DNA of 64,000 bases from Anisodus tanguticus (GCA_034509755.1 CM067544.1:10705501-10769500), one strand, 5' to 3'; positions 46,337 to 58,439 are shown, numbered from the stretch's first letter. Numbers and translations are program-made. The notes: generated by a model from the sequence alone, not told the origin.

Positions 46337-47382
46337 TGTTGGAAATTTGTCTTTGGCGGGAGTTGCGTCCAACCAACTTTAATGGCTTAAACACTAGTGT
46401 TCCGCATATTGGAGAATCCGGTTCTTCACACGTGCATAATCTACTAAGTAAGTAGATGACCGTAGGGCCAAGGATAGTCAAATTTCGTTGAGAAATGAAA
46501 GAAATATTGATCCACGAAGTGAGGTGTTTGAAGCGTGGAAAAGTGTGGTATTTAGACCAATTCTCCCTCATCGGTGGGGGAAGAAAGATTTGTTTAGTTT
46601 ATAAGTCTCAAAGTTGGCATGGGTTTAGGAGCCCAAGGGGTATCCCATGTGTTTAAAGGAGGGATGACCTAGATGTGCTTCAGTTCGAGGATAAGCCCAC
46701 ACGCGCGTCGTCGCCGCCCGTCCGGTCCGGGTCACGGGTCACTGGTCACGGGTCTGTGGGTTGTGCTTCTTCTGATATTATCTTTTTGGACCAGAATTGT
46801 TTTATATTTACAGTTTGATCCCTGAAGTTTCAAGTAAGTCAAAATTGGGCAGAGAACTTTGCACCAGCCTTAATTTGCACTCAATTCAGTCATTTAATTT
46901 GGCTGAATTACTCTCTCTAAATGCCAATCCGTTGCACATCAATTCACCATTTATTTTGGTGAATTACTACCTTCATAATTGTCATTAGTTGGCCAATAAC
47001 AACAACTATGTGGGCAGTTGATAAGTCCTCTCCCTTGAACTATATAAAGGAGCCTTTGCACAATTGTTGAGATACACAGAAACATACAAACGAAACCAGT
47101 ATTCCTAATACCTTCCAGCATCATTTCATTACTCAAAATTCTTCAAGGTAACACTTGAGTTTCCTTTGCTCATTTGTTCATTTGCTGTTTTATCTTGGGA
47201 CACAATTGTTCAGGACGTAGAAATGATACATACGGGGCAATCTTGTCTTAAAGACAGAGTGCCATCACTCGACTCAGCATACCAAAAACTATTCCAGTTT
47301 CTTGTTCAACTTATTGTAATTTCAGTTTGTTGTAATACTTAGCAGTTACTTATTTCCGTTTTCTGCACTATTGTAACCAACA
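46337..47382 (+). repeat. 5' LTR of the truncated Copia
   Basis: Contains the GC-rich module (about 46688-46760), a CTATATAAAGG TATA box (about 47040-47050), and CAATCTTGTCTTAAA at 47238-47252, of which 14 nt are the reverse complement of 47385-47398 just past the LTR. Confidence 0.85.
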
Positions 47383-47384
47383 AG

Positions 47385-47398
47385 TTTAAGACAAGATT
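47385..47398 (+). promoter_or_regulatory. Non-tRNA primer-binding position
   Basis: TTTAAGACAAGATT starts two bases after the LTR end and is the exact complement of LTR bases 47239-47252. There is no TGG start, so it is not a tRNA 3' end site. Confidence 0.7.
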
Positions 47399-47421
47399 TT
47401 GCTTCATGTAACTGCTGCAAC

Positions 47422-47930
47422 ATGACTGAAAACAATGTTGATGCCGCTACGGCTGCTGCTGCCAATCAAGGCAACAATTCTGCCTTCCCTGCTGCTGCTG
47501 TCCAAGGAAGCAACTCGTCAGCCTTCCCCACTACTGCCCAAGGCACGTTTGCTGCCTGTACTGCTCCATCCTCCGCATTCCACCATGATCGCCCTGAAAA
47601 ATTCATGGGCTCAAACTTTAAGAGATGGTAGTAGAAGAAGTTGTTCTACTTGACTGTTATGGAAATGACACGTTTCCTAACAGAAGATCCTCCACAAGTT
47701 GGAGATGAATTTGACCCTTCGCCTTCTGAAACGGGTGAAGGGGCCATAGGTATCCATGTCATTAATGTCATGAAGATGGTTCTTGATGCATAGAATCACA
47801 GTGATTTCATGTGTAAGAATTACATATTGAACTGCTTGGCAGACCCTCTCTACACGGTGTATTACACCGTTGGCACTGTCAAAAAGCGGTGAAAAAAACT
47901 GCAAAAGAAGTACAACGCATAAGATGCAGG
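47422..47930 (+). pseudogene. Copia gag relic
   Basis: A single frame from ATG 47422 covers an Ala/Gln-rich N terminus (MTENNVDAATAAAANQG) and the gag core (HHDRPEKFMGSNFKRW, LFYLTVMEMTRFLTEDPP, SDFMCKNYILNCLADPLY), homologous to the capsid domain of Tnt1-94-like elements. Four in-frame stops interrupt it without any frameshift: TAG 47629, TAG 47791, TGA 47890 and TAA 47920. Relatives have Q, W, W and E there. The text ends at DAG, and a GCAGGTAAAC junction follows. Confidence 0.85.
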
Positions 47931-48850
47931 TAAACACACAAAACCCTTTTTCCTTTTCTTATTTTTTTCTCTTTTCTTTTTCTTTCTTCCTTCTTCTTCA
48001 GCTTACTATTTGTTTCCTCCATTTTCGTGAGATGTTCTCACCTTGAGTTAGTATTTTGAGATAGAGAAATAAAGAATGAAAATTGTGAGCATTAATCATC
48101 ACCTTTTTTTTTTTTAATTCATCTCGTTAAAATAGCTGGTCCTAAACATAATAAAAAAAGCAGAACTAATGAGTGAATCATTCCCTTATTTAGATGAATG
48201 GATCGATTTTCTAGTTTTGAAATCTTCCCCTCCAACCCATTATATTTGAAACCCAACTGATTCATTTTCAAAATTTAGCTATGAATATGTTGTTGTTTTT
48301 TTTGCAAAAAAAAAAGAAAAGGAAATCTGCAATTTTATAATGAAATATTATTAAAATCTAGAAACAAAAGAGATTATGTTGTTGGTTTTTGAAGCTAATT
48401 GGACGAAAATGGTGAAGGGTGTGAAAGGGTTGGGGGAGATGATGGTGTTTCAGATTTTTTTTAGGGCAGGAGTGTGGTGATGGTTATTGTAAAATTAGTA
48501 TGGGGAAAAAGAAAAAAGAAGTGAAAATATGCAAATGACACGTGTCAGCATGGTATACACATCTAAGATAAAATCCGTTATGACATACTAAGAGATAAAT
48601 AAATTCACTTTTTTGATGGTCAGGGTTAATAAGTTGTTGTATAGTTGGAATGTCAATTTGACTTTTCAGATATAGTTCATGGTTCTATGAATTTTGCTAA
48701 AAAAATATTAAGTAAGAGAAGTATTTGATTACTTTATTTTTATTTATGTCTAAATTATCTCTCAATTAAATATTTTATTTTATTTATATCTCATTTTATT
48801 AATGACAAAATTTAATAAGAATAAAATGAGAAAAATAATTAATAGTATCG
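47931..48850. other. Intergenic DNA, nothing recognised
   Basis: Starts with a long pyrimidine-rich tract (47945-48000). No gene or repeat ends that I can support. Confidence 0.5.
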
Positions 48851-49032
48851 GGGTCATTTGATACGAGAAATATGTTATCCCATATAGATAAGATTAGGTG
48901 AGACAACATGTTTTATCTCATAACTCATATAGATGAGATTGAATGAGATATCAAAGGAGTTATACACCAATCAAATATGAGATAACTTCAATTCTATGGT
49001 CTAATAATCTAATCGCATGCCTCATACCAAAC
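48851..49032. mobile_element. MITE with GGGGTCATTTGATACG ends
   Basis: Left end GGGGTCATTTGATACGAG and right end CTCATACCAAACATCCCT are imperfect inverted repeats. The interior is built of repeated GATAAGATTAG/TGAGAT words. The target duplication is unclear, so the superfamily is open. It lies about 340 bp upstream of the kinase start codon and may therefore be in its promoter. Confidence 0.6.
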
Positions 49033-49232
49033 ATCCCTAAATTTGTAAAATAATAAATAATTTAAGATAATTATTTTTAATAATCACGACATATAATTTA
49101 AGACGAAGGAGTAAAACAAAATAAATAGTACTCTAAAAGGAATAGCTGAAATTAATAAATTACTAAATTTAAGAGATTTTCCCTCTTATTTCTATCGCTG
49201 TAACTCTTTTCAAATGCCAGCAGCCCACCCCT

Positions 49233-49238
49233 TATATA
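49233..49238 (+). promoter_or_regulatory. Probable TATA box of the kinase gene
   Basis: TATATA (within CCCTTATATACTCACC) lies 131 bp upstream of the ATG, predicting a start near 49262. It is followed by a CT-rich leader (49300-49345), common in plant 5' UTRs. Confidence 0.55.
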
Positions 49239-49368
49239 CTCACCACTCCTACATCCCCACAGGGTTGGACTCTCTCATAGGTACACATACATACATACAC
49301 TCCTCTCTTTGTCTCTCTTTTATCTCTTTCATTCTTCTTTAATGCAACAGTTTGCTTAACTAACAGCT

Positions 49369-52300
49369 ATGGTTGATACAAATGATTTTCTCAATCTTGA
49401 ACCTTCTCTATCTAACCCTTTTGGGAAATTTTCTGATGATGATGTTTTTTCTGCTCAAAATAATGTCACCATTGATAAGAAGCTACTCATCGATCTACAC
49501 CAGCTTTCTATTGGTCCTATGCTCAGTGATGGTCCTTATTCAGTTGTTTATGAAGGATTGTGAGTACCCTTTTCGTTTTCTTGAATTATTTTCATTTTTA
49601 CAAAGCCCCATTTTCATTTTCTTGGTTTTATGTTTTCTTGAATGAATTGCATTTCTGTTCAAGATTGCATTTTTGGAGCTTTCTTGATTTCTTGGTGTTG
49701 GAGTGGAAAACCCTTCTTCCTTTTGGGGACTAAATTGTGTCATTGTTTGTTATTTGTAACAAAATTCATATCGACGCGTGTTGTTCGGAGAATCTTAGTA
49801 GCTCAGTTTATTGGCTACCTGAACTCTTACCTTGTTGGTCATGGCTCGATTCACCACCTTGTAATCACTCCCCATTTCCCCTTCCCCTATCCCCTATGTA
49901 ATAATTTTTTTTTTTTAAAAAAACCTGTGTTGTTCTGGATCATTGTGTGGCATTGGTCTTGCCTTTGTTGCCTAATTTATCTAAAATTCACTTCCATTAT
50001 TCCTCTAAAAAGGGTGATAAAAGAATTTTACTTCTATGCTTGTATGAATAGTGTTTCAATTGTCAGCATTGTTCCTTTCATCTTCCCTAGCATCTCAAAA
50101 TTAGGATATGTGCAATCAGAAATAATTTTTTATTACTTGTGAGAGTGGTTGAGTTCAGTAGTTCCTTGTATTTGTATAAAATTGTTGGCTCTAGAGATAT
50201 GGTACTATGGAAAAGAGAAAATTCAGCCTTCTTTCAAAGAGAGGAGGATTCATTATTCACATTTCAATCGAGACCACATTTCATTTGATGGTCAAAGGCA
50301 AATTGAAAGCTAAAATGTCTGAATTCTAAAGAAAGAGAAAGGGAAAGCATGTTATCTAGATTAAACTTTCTTACTTCTAAAGTTCAATTGTGCATAGATT
50401 AGGTTGTCGGTGGAGTGGAAACTCTTCTTGCTTTAGAGACTAAATTGCGTCATTGTTTGTTTTTTGTTCTAACAAAGAACAAAAATTCTTATCTGACACG
50501 TGTTGTCTCGGTCATTGCGTGGCACTGGGCTTGAATTTGTAACCTAATTTATCTAAAATTCACTTCCAGCATTCCTCTTTAATTGTAAAAAGGGATATCA
50601 AAGAATTTTACTTTGCTTTGCTTTTCTGTTTTCTACGCTTGTATTGTTTTAATGGTGTTTCAATTGTCAGCATTGTCCCTTTCATCTTCCCTAGAATCTC
50701 AAAATTGGAAAATGTGCAATCAGAAAGAATTGTCTAATACTTATAGGAGTAGTTGTACAACTCTAGAGATATAGTAATATGGAAAAGATAAAATTGTTTC
50801 AAGCACCAACATAACTGGAAGCAATCCTTCTTTCAAAGAGAGGAGGATCTGTTATTCACATTTCATTTGATAGGCAAATGCTAATTGACAGCTAAAAGGT
50901 CTGAATTCTAAAGAAAGAGAAAGGGAAAGTGTGTTATCTTAGATTAAACTTCCTTACTTCCAAAGTTCCAATTGTACATAGATTAGGTTGCCGGTGGTCA
51001 AAAGCGAAAAAAATGTTTTTGCTAAGCTCACACATTCCGTGGATCTTTCTGTAGTCGTGTGTTTTACATCTTTTTTTTTTCGGTTATAAAAGTTATAGCG
51101 AGCTAATGGTTCACAAGTCTCTGTTAAAGCTTTCAGTCTGACTCAACTGAAGACTAGGAAGGAGCCAAAAATCTACTTAATTTGCGTTTCAACGTACGTT
51201 TAGATTTTTCTGACCTGCTGGCGCTTCTAATGAATTTTTGAGACAATAATATCTGCTGACTACTGAAAGATAGTTTGACTAATTCGTTTGCCATTGAGTT
51301 CAGTACTAAATCTTAATCTTTTTTCCTTATTTGTGCTAGTCTGTCATTGGAAAGCTAGGAAGTGAACTCTATCGTGATCTAGTTTCAATGTGTTACCTTA
51401 TTGACTAAAAGGACTAACTTTTGTCTAAGTGAGGATTGAGTAAACAGGTTCATGTGCTCTTATTGAGCTTAGACATTAAGTGAACTTTCAACCTAAATCT
51501 GATATAACCCATTTAGGGAAATTGTGGGGAACAAGTTGGTGAAGCAATATTTGTTGCTTCATATGTAAGCTTATCAATTTTGGATAGGGTTGAAGAATTA
51601 CAACACTAAAACAACCAATGCATTCTCTTCGCGATGAAGTACAGAAATTATTAGTTTGCATAAAAAGTAGAAATTGTAACTTAAATAAAAAGTTCTGCTT
51701 CCTGAATCATACATCCCTTGCTAGCAAAAAAGATAGGTCTCTTTCTCTACCTTACATGTTATTCATTCAGGAACAAAATAATGAAAATGAAATGAACTCT
51801 ATTAGAACTTTGATCCTTTTCTTAGCTTATCTTTTGTCCTTGTGAGAGTTAGCCACACTAACAACATACTTAAGAGTATATTATTAATGTAAAGAAATTA
51901 AATGCATCCGAGGAAGCTATCCATAGTGCATATATTTCATTGGTAATAAGATTTCTTAGAACCAACTTCCTTCCTCATTCAAAACTAGTAACTATAATAC
52001 CAATGTTATAAAGAACTTGTAAGAACTTTTCGGAGTTTCTTAAAATAATTTTTCAAAAGAGCAAATGGTTCCATATCCAACTTACAACATTTTCAATTAG
52101 GATGAAGCATTATAAGGGCCACTTGGACCTAGAGATTTGGCTCAATATATCTTCTATCCAAATTCTTTTGTACCCATTTAGATATACCAACAATAGTGTG
52201 TTTAAAATAAAAACTCCGTTATAGCTTACATGAGATGTTGTTTGAATTCATTTGAAATGGAACTTGAGAATGTGTATTTTTGGAATTTATAAATTCAGTT

Positions 52301-55300
52301 CCACTTCAACTCTAAATGTCTTCATTGAAGTGTCTCTATGCGTATTTCGACCATTATCTGTAGTTTCACCTTGCCTAACCGTTGAAACTTAGTTTCCTGC
52401 TCCCTTGATTGGTTGTTTGATACGAATGTGGAGATGACTAGATTTATGTTTTAGTAGATATTTTCAGAATAAAACCTCATGGTGGGTTGAGCCATTTATT
52501 GATAATAACTGCTTAGTCCATCTCAGAAGAATTTGATTCTTAGATAATCTACTTTAGTTGTATGTTATATATACCCAAAACATCTATCTAGGATCTTCCA
52601 GATTTAGATTTACCTCTCATTCACGTTAGTTGACACAAACATTCTGGTAAAACTAAAGGTTGATTGAGCATATTTCATGGTTTGAAGGTTACTAAATTTT
52701 CTGCTCTCAAATGTGATAAGGCGTTTCGGTTCGTTTTATTAAGGGTCCTGCTATTCTAAAGCACCTTTTGTAATACTTGTTCCAGATATAAATCCATGCC
52801 TGTTGCAATAAAAATAATACAGCCAGACATGTCGGCAAATGTGAGTCCCGAGCGGAAAGAGAAATTCCAGAGGGAGGTCACTTTACTATCTAAAGTGAAG
52901 CATGACCATATTGTGAAGGTATGGTGTTCAATAAGAAATAGTGATACTAGTTAAATTGCATTCACTTTGTCCACCTTGCTTTTGCTGGCATCACTTTACA
53001 ACTTGTAACAGAGTCAAAATCAGAAAACAGTGATTGGTTTACTGGGTTTGAAGTCCACGGAGAAAGAGAATAAAATCCACGGCCTATGTAATCATTTTTG
53101 GTAATAAATTTAGATATTTGGTGCGACCCTGTAGAAAGATACCCCCTCCGGTTCAAAACAAGTGTCCACTTAGCCTTTAGCACACCCCTTAAGAAAATCC
53201 TAATAGGTATTTTGACTAAATTACCCTTAATTAAAATTTACACATATTACTATTAACTTGACACATTGGGATCTGGTCACTTGGCACTTAATAAGGGCAA
53301 ATTTGGAAAAATAAAGATAATTGCTTCTTGATTATGTAAATGGACACTTATTTTGAACCAAAATAAAAAGACTAAAGTGGACACTTATTAATGAATCGGA
53401 GGGAGTATATATCAGGGGTCTTGTAATACTTCTTACTATATTTAGACATAAAGTGAAAAATTCATGTTTATTTCATACCATTTCCTTGTGAAAATGATTT
53501 ATTTATAAAGCTAATGTGCTCCTGTCCTGTCTTAGTATTTTGTTAAGTGTTCTTGTATAAATATCCACGGCTACATTACCTATAATATCTATTTTAGTTA
53601 TTTGGATTTACTTGTACTTGTCAAGTACAGGGACTGTTTGGAACTAAAAACTGTTTTCTATTAAGCATATATGGTATGGTTAATATGATGTTCAAGGACG
53701 GATTGTGATAAGCTCCTGGTCAATGTAGTGTGCAGCATAGATTATATGGCGTAGATAATATCCACAATTATATACTGCTTGCTTTTGAACTATTTTGTCA
53801 ATTCTTGGTACAAAGTTGCTTCGTCTGAAACTTGATTCTTGTTCGAAATGGTTTAATCCCATGTTGTGTTACTGATGAAAGAGTTGGCCAAAACTAGAAA
53901 ACTGCTTGTTGGCTCAAAATGTATTGAATGGTCAATCCTAATTGGACCATTATCTGATAATTGCTCAAACTTGAGGACCAAGCCGACCTCAACTAGTTAG
54001 AGATTGGGATGCAAGTGTTGTTGTACTCAAACTGATGGCCCATGAACTAGCAGGACAACAAATAATATTAAAAGGGGTTGCCTTTTATGGCCCTGTGTCC
54101 TAAGTAGTATTCTATCAACTTTTAATTTATTCTTTTTTCAATTTTTTCCTCTGTCCTAAGTAGTACGCTACCCTCCTTTTGTCTATTTCATATTACTGTG
54201 CAGAGACTGCATTAAAAACGTCCTTCTGTATGGTGATTGATTCTATTTTCATTGGTTGCTAATATATCCTGAAAATTGTTGAAACAGTTTATTGGTGCCT
54301 CCATGGAACCAGCATTGATGTTAGTTACAGAGCTAATGAGAGGTGGCACGCTTCAGAAGTACTTATGGAGCACCCGGCCACAATGTCCAGATCTGAAACT
54401 TTCTCTCAGTTTTGCATTGGGAATCTCTCGAGCAATGGAGTATTTGCATGGAATTGGCATTATTCACCGCGATTTGAAGCCAAGTAATGCTCTGCCTATC
54501 TCGTAATTTGCTATTGCACTTCAAGTTTTAAGTTTAGGTGGCTATCACAGTCTGATCAGGATTAGTACTTGCTTGAGTTGCATGACTTAGTTTATGATTT
54601 AGCTTGAACTTAAGAAAACAACTTTATTTCAAACCCAGACTTGTTGGAATTGACTATATGAATCCTTATATCCATTTTGCTCCATTTGGGCCGTTTTCAT
54701 TCAGCTACTTGATAACTTGTTTTCAGGATGAATTAGGGATACTTCAAAACTAGGAATTCTCTGATCTCATAGCCATCTTGATGCAATTATACTATCTCAT
54801 GATAAAACATAAAGATTCATGTCAAAATGCTGGACTTCGTTGCAATTGTTCCTAAAATGACCAACTTTAATTCGGACTTGTTCATATCAACTATATGGAT
54901 AGTTTACTTCATTATTTTGATATTTTCTATCCTATGCTAAGTTCGAATTGATTTCAAGAAATTTTAGGTGTTTTCGTACAACTTTCCTCCATATGATTAT
55001 AGGTCTATCTCATCCTCTTTTGAGAGCTTCAATCGTCATGGTGTCACATCAATACATTTGTAGGTCTGTGCAGGACATGATCAAACCATCTCAAGCGACA
55101 TTTTCGTATTTTCCCTCTCTATATGCTACTTGCACCTTATGCTTAATGTGATAGCTTGAATCGTGTACAACTGTACGTCCTTAACATATACATTTCTACA
55201 ACACATTTTGTGGAAGGGCCTAATATTCACTCTCATATAACATTGTTACTCTTATAAGCATTCAATGAGCTTACTTGTATTTGGTAGGTCATATCATATA

Positions 55301-57040
55301 ACACTCTTGTAGCATTCATCCACATCTACCATACTATTTTAGTTCTGTGTTTATTTTTATCAATCGTGCCATTATATTGAAAAACTCAGCCTAAATACAT
55401 GACTTGTCTGCATTAGAGGTCACATTTTTGTCTAATTTCACCCCAACTTTATTCTTTTTACGCTAGCTAAACATGAGGTCGACAGATTGCTTCTCCATAG
55501 TTCAAACTTTTGGTTGACGCCTCACTAGGTCCATCAGTTAACACAGTATTGTCTGCAAATACATGCACCCGCCGCCCTGTCTTGCATAAATCCAATTGGT
55601 TTTTGGTCACCGGTGTAATGGACCTAAATTGATGCACTAGTATTGTTTTTCAAGATTTAATTTTATGTACAATACCATGATAGTTTGACAGCTTTTATTG
55701 TGAAGGTTAAATTAACAATTAAACATAGTGATCAATGAAGTGGGTTGAGCACCATGAGGTCTCAGGTTCAATTCCCAGCAGAGACAAAAACACTAGGTGA
55801 TTTCTTCTCATCTGTTCTAGCTTTGGTGGACATAGTTACCCGGTACCTGTTGTTGGTGAGAGGTGGCATGTATCCCCTGGAATTAGTCAAGGTGCGCGAG
55901 AGTTGGCCCGGACACCACGGTTATAAAAAAAAAAGAATCTAATGCATATGCAATATTAAACTATTAGAGCTCCCATTAGTTGGCTTTCTCACAGTAAAAG
56001 TCTCTGTATGTATCTTTTTGTCTGCTTCTCCGTCAAACTTTTGGCCGGCAAGCTCTTTCTTCCACGGCACAGGAACTGGCTTCCTCGTTTAATCAAATTC
56101 TTCAACCTGATTCTGATTTTATTACAACTAGCCAAAGTGATGAGAAATAACAGAGAAGTGCTTACGTGGCAGCTGTACAAAGAGTGTTGATAAGGAAGAT
56201 CAGACCATTAAGATGGTTGAAACTAGATATTTCGTTGTTTGATTCTGTTACTCATTGTCATTTGCCACATTTGCAGGTAATTTACTCCTCACAGAAGACA
56301 AGAGAATAGTTAAACTAGCTGACTTTGGGTTAGCTAGGGAGGAGGCAGACTCTGAAATGACGACAGAAGCTGGTACATACCGCTGGATGGCTCCGGAGGT
56401 ATTACATTGGTGAAAAGTTTACACCCTGCTTAATAATAATAATAGTATATGCCTTACCCTTTGCCAATGCCAGATGTTCAGTGTCGAACCAATTAAAATT
56501 GGAGTGAAGAAATATTACAATCATAAAGTGGATGTCTACAGTTTCTCCATGATCCTATGGGAGCTGCTAACCAACAGCACTCCGTTTAAGGGAAGAAGCA
56601 ACATTATGGTGGCATATGCTACAACTACGGTATGTTCTCTACCAAATGTTGGAGTTGATAAAAGTTGAGCGTCGAACAACATTTGAGTGATTGGTAATAT
56701 ATGATATATTCCTTGGATCTGTAAATTCCAGAAACTGCGTCCCAGCATGGATAACATTCCCAGAGACATAGAACCCCTTCTTAGGTCTTGCTGGGCAGAG
56801 GATCCAGCAGAGCGGCCAGAATTTGAGCAAATATCAGATTTCCTTGCAAACATTCTTCGTAATGTGTGTGCCTCGCAGACTTCTTCTCCAAATATGTTTG
56901 AGACGGAGCAACCCACAAGCAAAGAGTTGGCCAATTCTTCTGCCATGAATTGTTTGATGGACAAAGATGCGGAAAATAGCAAGAAAAAGAATAGGACTTC
57001 ATGTTGTTTCTTCATGAGTGCCTATGACGATTCTCTCTGA
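49369..57040 (+). CDS. Raf-like serine/threonine protein kinase (ATN1-like), six exons
   Basis: Exons: 49369-49559, 52786-52918, 54288-54483, 56277-56398, 56474-56629 and 56732-57040. All introns are GT-AG, phases agree, and the product is 368 aa with no internal stop. Kinase landmarks: VAIK Lys73, helix-C Glu94, HRDLKPSN from 168, DFG 189-191, APE 212-214, DVYSF and the late RP arginine. It resembles the plant Raf-like MAPKKK group around Arabidopsis ATN1, soluble kinases thought to act in signalling; substrate unknown. The glycine loop is weak: S-D-G-P-Y-S (53-58) keeps only the middle glycine. The C-terminal tail is basic with two cysteines (KKKNRTSCCFF, 350-360). A 63-residue exon 1 precedes a 3.2-kb intron. 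Introns carry a MITE, an RTE relic and a SINE. Likely functional. Confidence 0.93.
49697..51000 (+). repeat. Tandem duplication of ~0.6-0.7 kb in kinase intron 1
   Basis: Unit A (about 49697-50408) and unit B (about 50409-51000) share several long blocks in the same order: GGAGTGGAAA, ACTAAATTG(T/C)GTCATTGTTTG, TAATTTATCTAAAATTCACT, TTTCAATTGTCAGCATTG, CCTTCTTTCAAAGAGAGGAG and GATTAGGTTG. Unit A has about 110 bp extra. No reading frame is conserved between the units. Confidence 0.88.
53142..53405. mobile_element. Stowaway MITE in kinase intron 2, TSD TA
   Basis: 264 bp with ends CCCCCTCCGGTTCAAAACAA and TTAATGAATCGGAGGGAG, flanked by TA (53140-53141 and 53406-53407). GTGTCCACTTAG and AAGTGGACACTTATT lie just inside each end. 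Confidence 0.9.
54650..55610 (-). mobile_element. Antisense RTE-type LINE relic in kinase intron 3
   Basis: Plus-strand text such as CATATGATTATAGGTCTATC, TCATGGTGTCACATCAATAC and GGACATGATCAAACCATCTC is the antisense of RTE pol that I recognise from nightshade LINE copies; the 33606 LINE is from the same clade. Similarity extends to about 55600 with many gaps. No frame survives. Confidence 0.7.
55731..55934 (+). mobile_element. tRNA-derived SINE in kinase intron 3
   Basis: Head with an A box TGGGTTGAGCA (55741-55751) and B box GGTTCAATTCC (55765-55775), the internal promoter of RNA polymerase III. The body contains TTACCCGGTACCTGTTG, GGTGCGCGAGAGTTGGCCCG and GGACACCACGGTTAT, and it ends in A10 (55925-55934). 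Same orientation as the gene. The 5' end is approximate because I see no clean target duplication. Confidence 0.85.
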
Positions 57041-57416
57041 TAGGTAGAAAGACTTTTTCTCCTAGGATATTGTAGGTGTACATAATTGAAGGACTTCTAG
57101 TCTTTTTCGCCAGTTTTATGATATATAGAATGTACTTCAAAACCACATGGTTCTCCAATTACACCATCATTGTACATAAAGTAATAGAATCTTTAGAACA
57201 GAACAGAAATATGGAAGGAGCATGTCTCAGGTCAAGTCACCAATCCACCATCTTTTGATACAGATTTCCTTGCATTTCTGCAACTCTATAAGTATCTTTC
57301 TTTGTAAAAAATATTAGGAAATGCTTGTGGTTTTTGCTGTTTAAATTCATTAGTATAAAAGACCAATAAAAAGAATTGGAGAATACAATGCATATAGATG
57401 TTGACATCATGGTTCT
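57041..57416 (+). other. 3' UTR and flank of the kinase gene
   Basis: AT-rich sequence following the stop codon. An AATAAA hexamer at 57365-57370 is a candidate polyadenylation signal, although plant signals are loose and the true site may be earlier. The Gypsy LTR begins immediately after this stretch. Confidence 0.5.
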
Positions 57417-58149
57417 TGTCATGCCCCAACCTCGGGAGGCGTGGTCGGCACCCGGTGTCTTACTAGGCCCGAGCGAACCAAGCTATAACTGGTTTACTCT
57501 GAGATATATTACGAACAATCTGGCCGACTAGGCCAATTTGTAAAACAATCAATATGATGAGGCCAACAAGGTCGTACTCTGAACGATATGTAAGTGATAA
57601 CTAACTTAACTGACATGGTCCATCTCAAAAGATAAGTACATCTATACGGCCGACAAAGTCGCTATGAATATCTGCAAACAACAAAATCCAAGACAAGACA
57701 TACACAAGGGCCGACAAGGCAACTATATTGATATACGGTATGTTCAAGACACGTCTACAAGCCTCTAATAAGATCAATTGTACTATGGTCGGGACAGGGC
57801 CTCAGCCTATCCATCATCTGTATACATACCAAACTCAAGACCTAATATCTACGAAAGACATGGAGCGTACCACTCAAGCTGATACTCGGCAACATCTGCT
57901 ATGAAGATCCCTCTGGCTATCTTTCAGGACCTGTAGGCATGATATGTCGTGCCTCCTGCAAAAGGGTGTTAGTAAGAAATAATGTACCGAGTATGTAAGG
58001 CGCTGAAATAACTGAAACTGAAATATAAGATATGCTGAGTATAAACTGAAGACTCAATGGAAAGCCGGAGATATACTTACCTTTCTCTGACTCCTAATAA
58101 CTGAACAATGCAATAACAAACTAGCTAGCCTCATATAAGGCATCTAAAC

Positions 58150-58370
58150 ATGTGTAAATAGCCCAAAAGGCAAGTGTATAGCCCCGAAGGCAATCTGTGT
58201 ATGTATAGCCCTAAAGGCAACTGTATATGTATAGCCCCGAAGGCAAGCACACATATATATAGCCCCGAAGGCAAGCACACATTTATATAGCCCCGAAGGC
58301 AAGTGTGTAATTGAATAGCCCCAAAGGCAAGTGTAATTATATAGCCCCGTAAGCAATGTGTAACTCTATA
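58150..58370 (-). repeat. ~30-bp array AGCCCCGAAGGCAAG in Gypsy LTR
   Basis: Eight imperfect units of TATAGCCCCGAAGGCAAGCA. The frames opened on the minus strand (CLRGYI-type repeats) are translations of the array and not genes. Confidence 0.9.
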
Positions 58371-58439
58371 TGTCCTATAGCCATGTATCCTATTGTAACC
58401 GGCCACATATAGGGCTCCATATATCTCTCACTGACTCTA

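Larger units (their letters stand above)
46337..47930 (+). mobile_element. Copia 5' LTR plus gag, truncated
   Basis: LTR 46337-47382 (TGTTGGAAATTTGTCTTTGG to GTAACCAACA), then a leader and gag that stops abruptly near 47930. Pol and 3' LTR are absent from the downstream 1.4 kb. The LTR is related to 32396-33605 and, more distantly, to 17611-18753. Confidence 0.85.

Noticed and set aside
47926..48000. Intron following gag at AG-GTAAAC, with strong pyrimidine tract and CAG at 48000
   Set aside because: Sequence after the supposed acceptor does not continue gag; more likely a truncation point next to unrelated DNA. The comparable gag at 41340 has no intron there.
49642..50142. 166-aa open frame after kinase exon 1
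   Set aside because: Sits in intron 1, is T-rich, and the tandem duplicate of the same DNA does not keep the frame.
58150..58370. CRISPR-like array
   Set aside because: Units are imperfect and without unique spacers, inside a plant Gypsy LTR.
58131..58406. Repetitive protein on the minus strand
   Set aside because: Translation of an LTR minisatellite.
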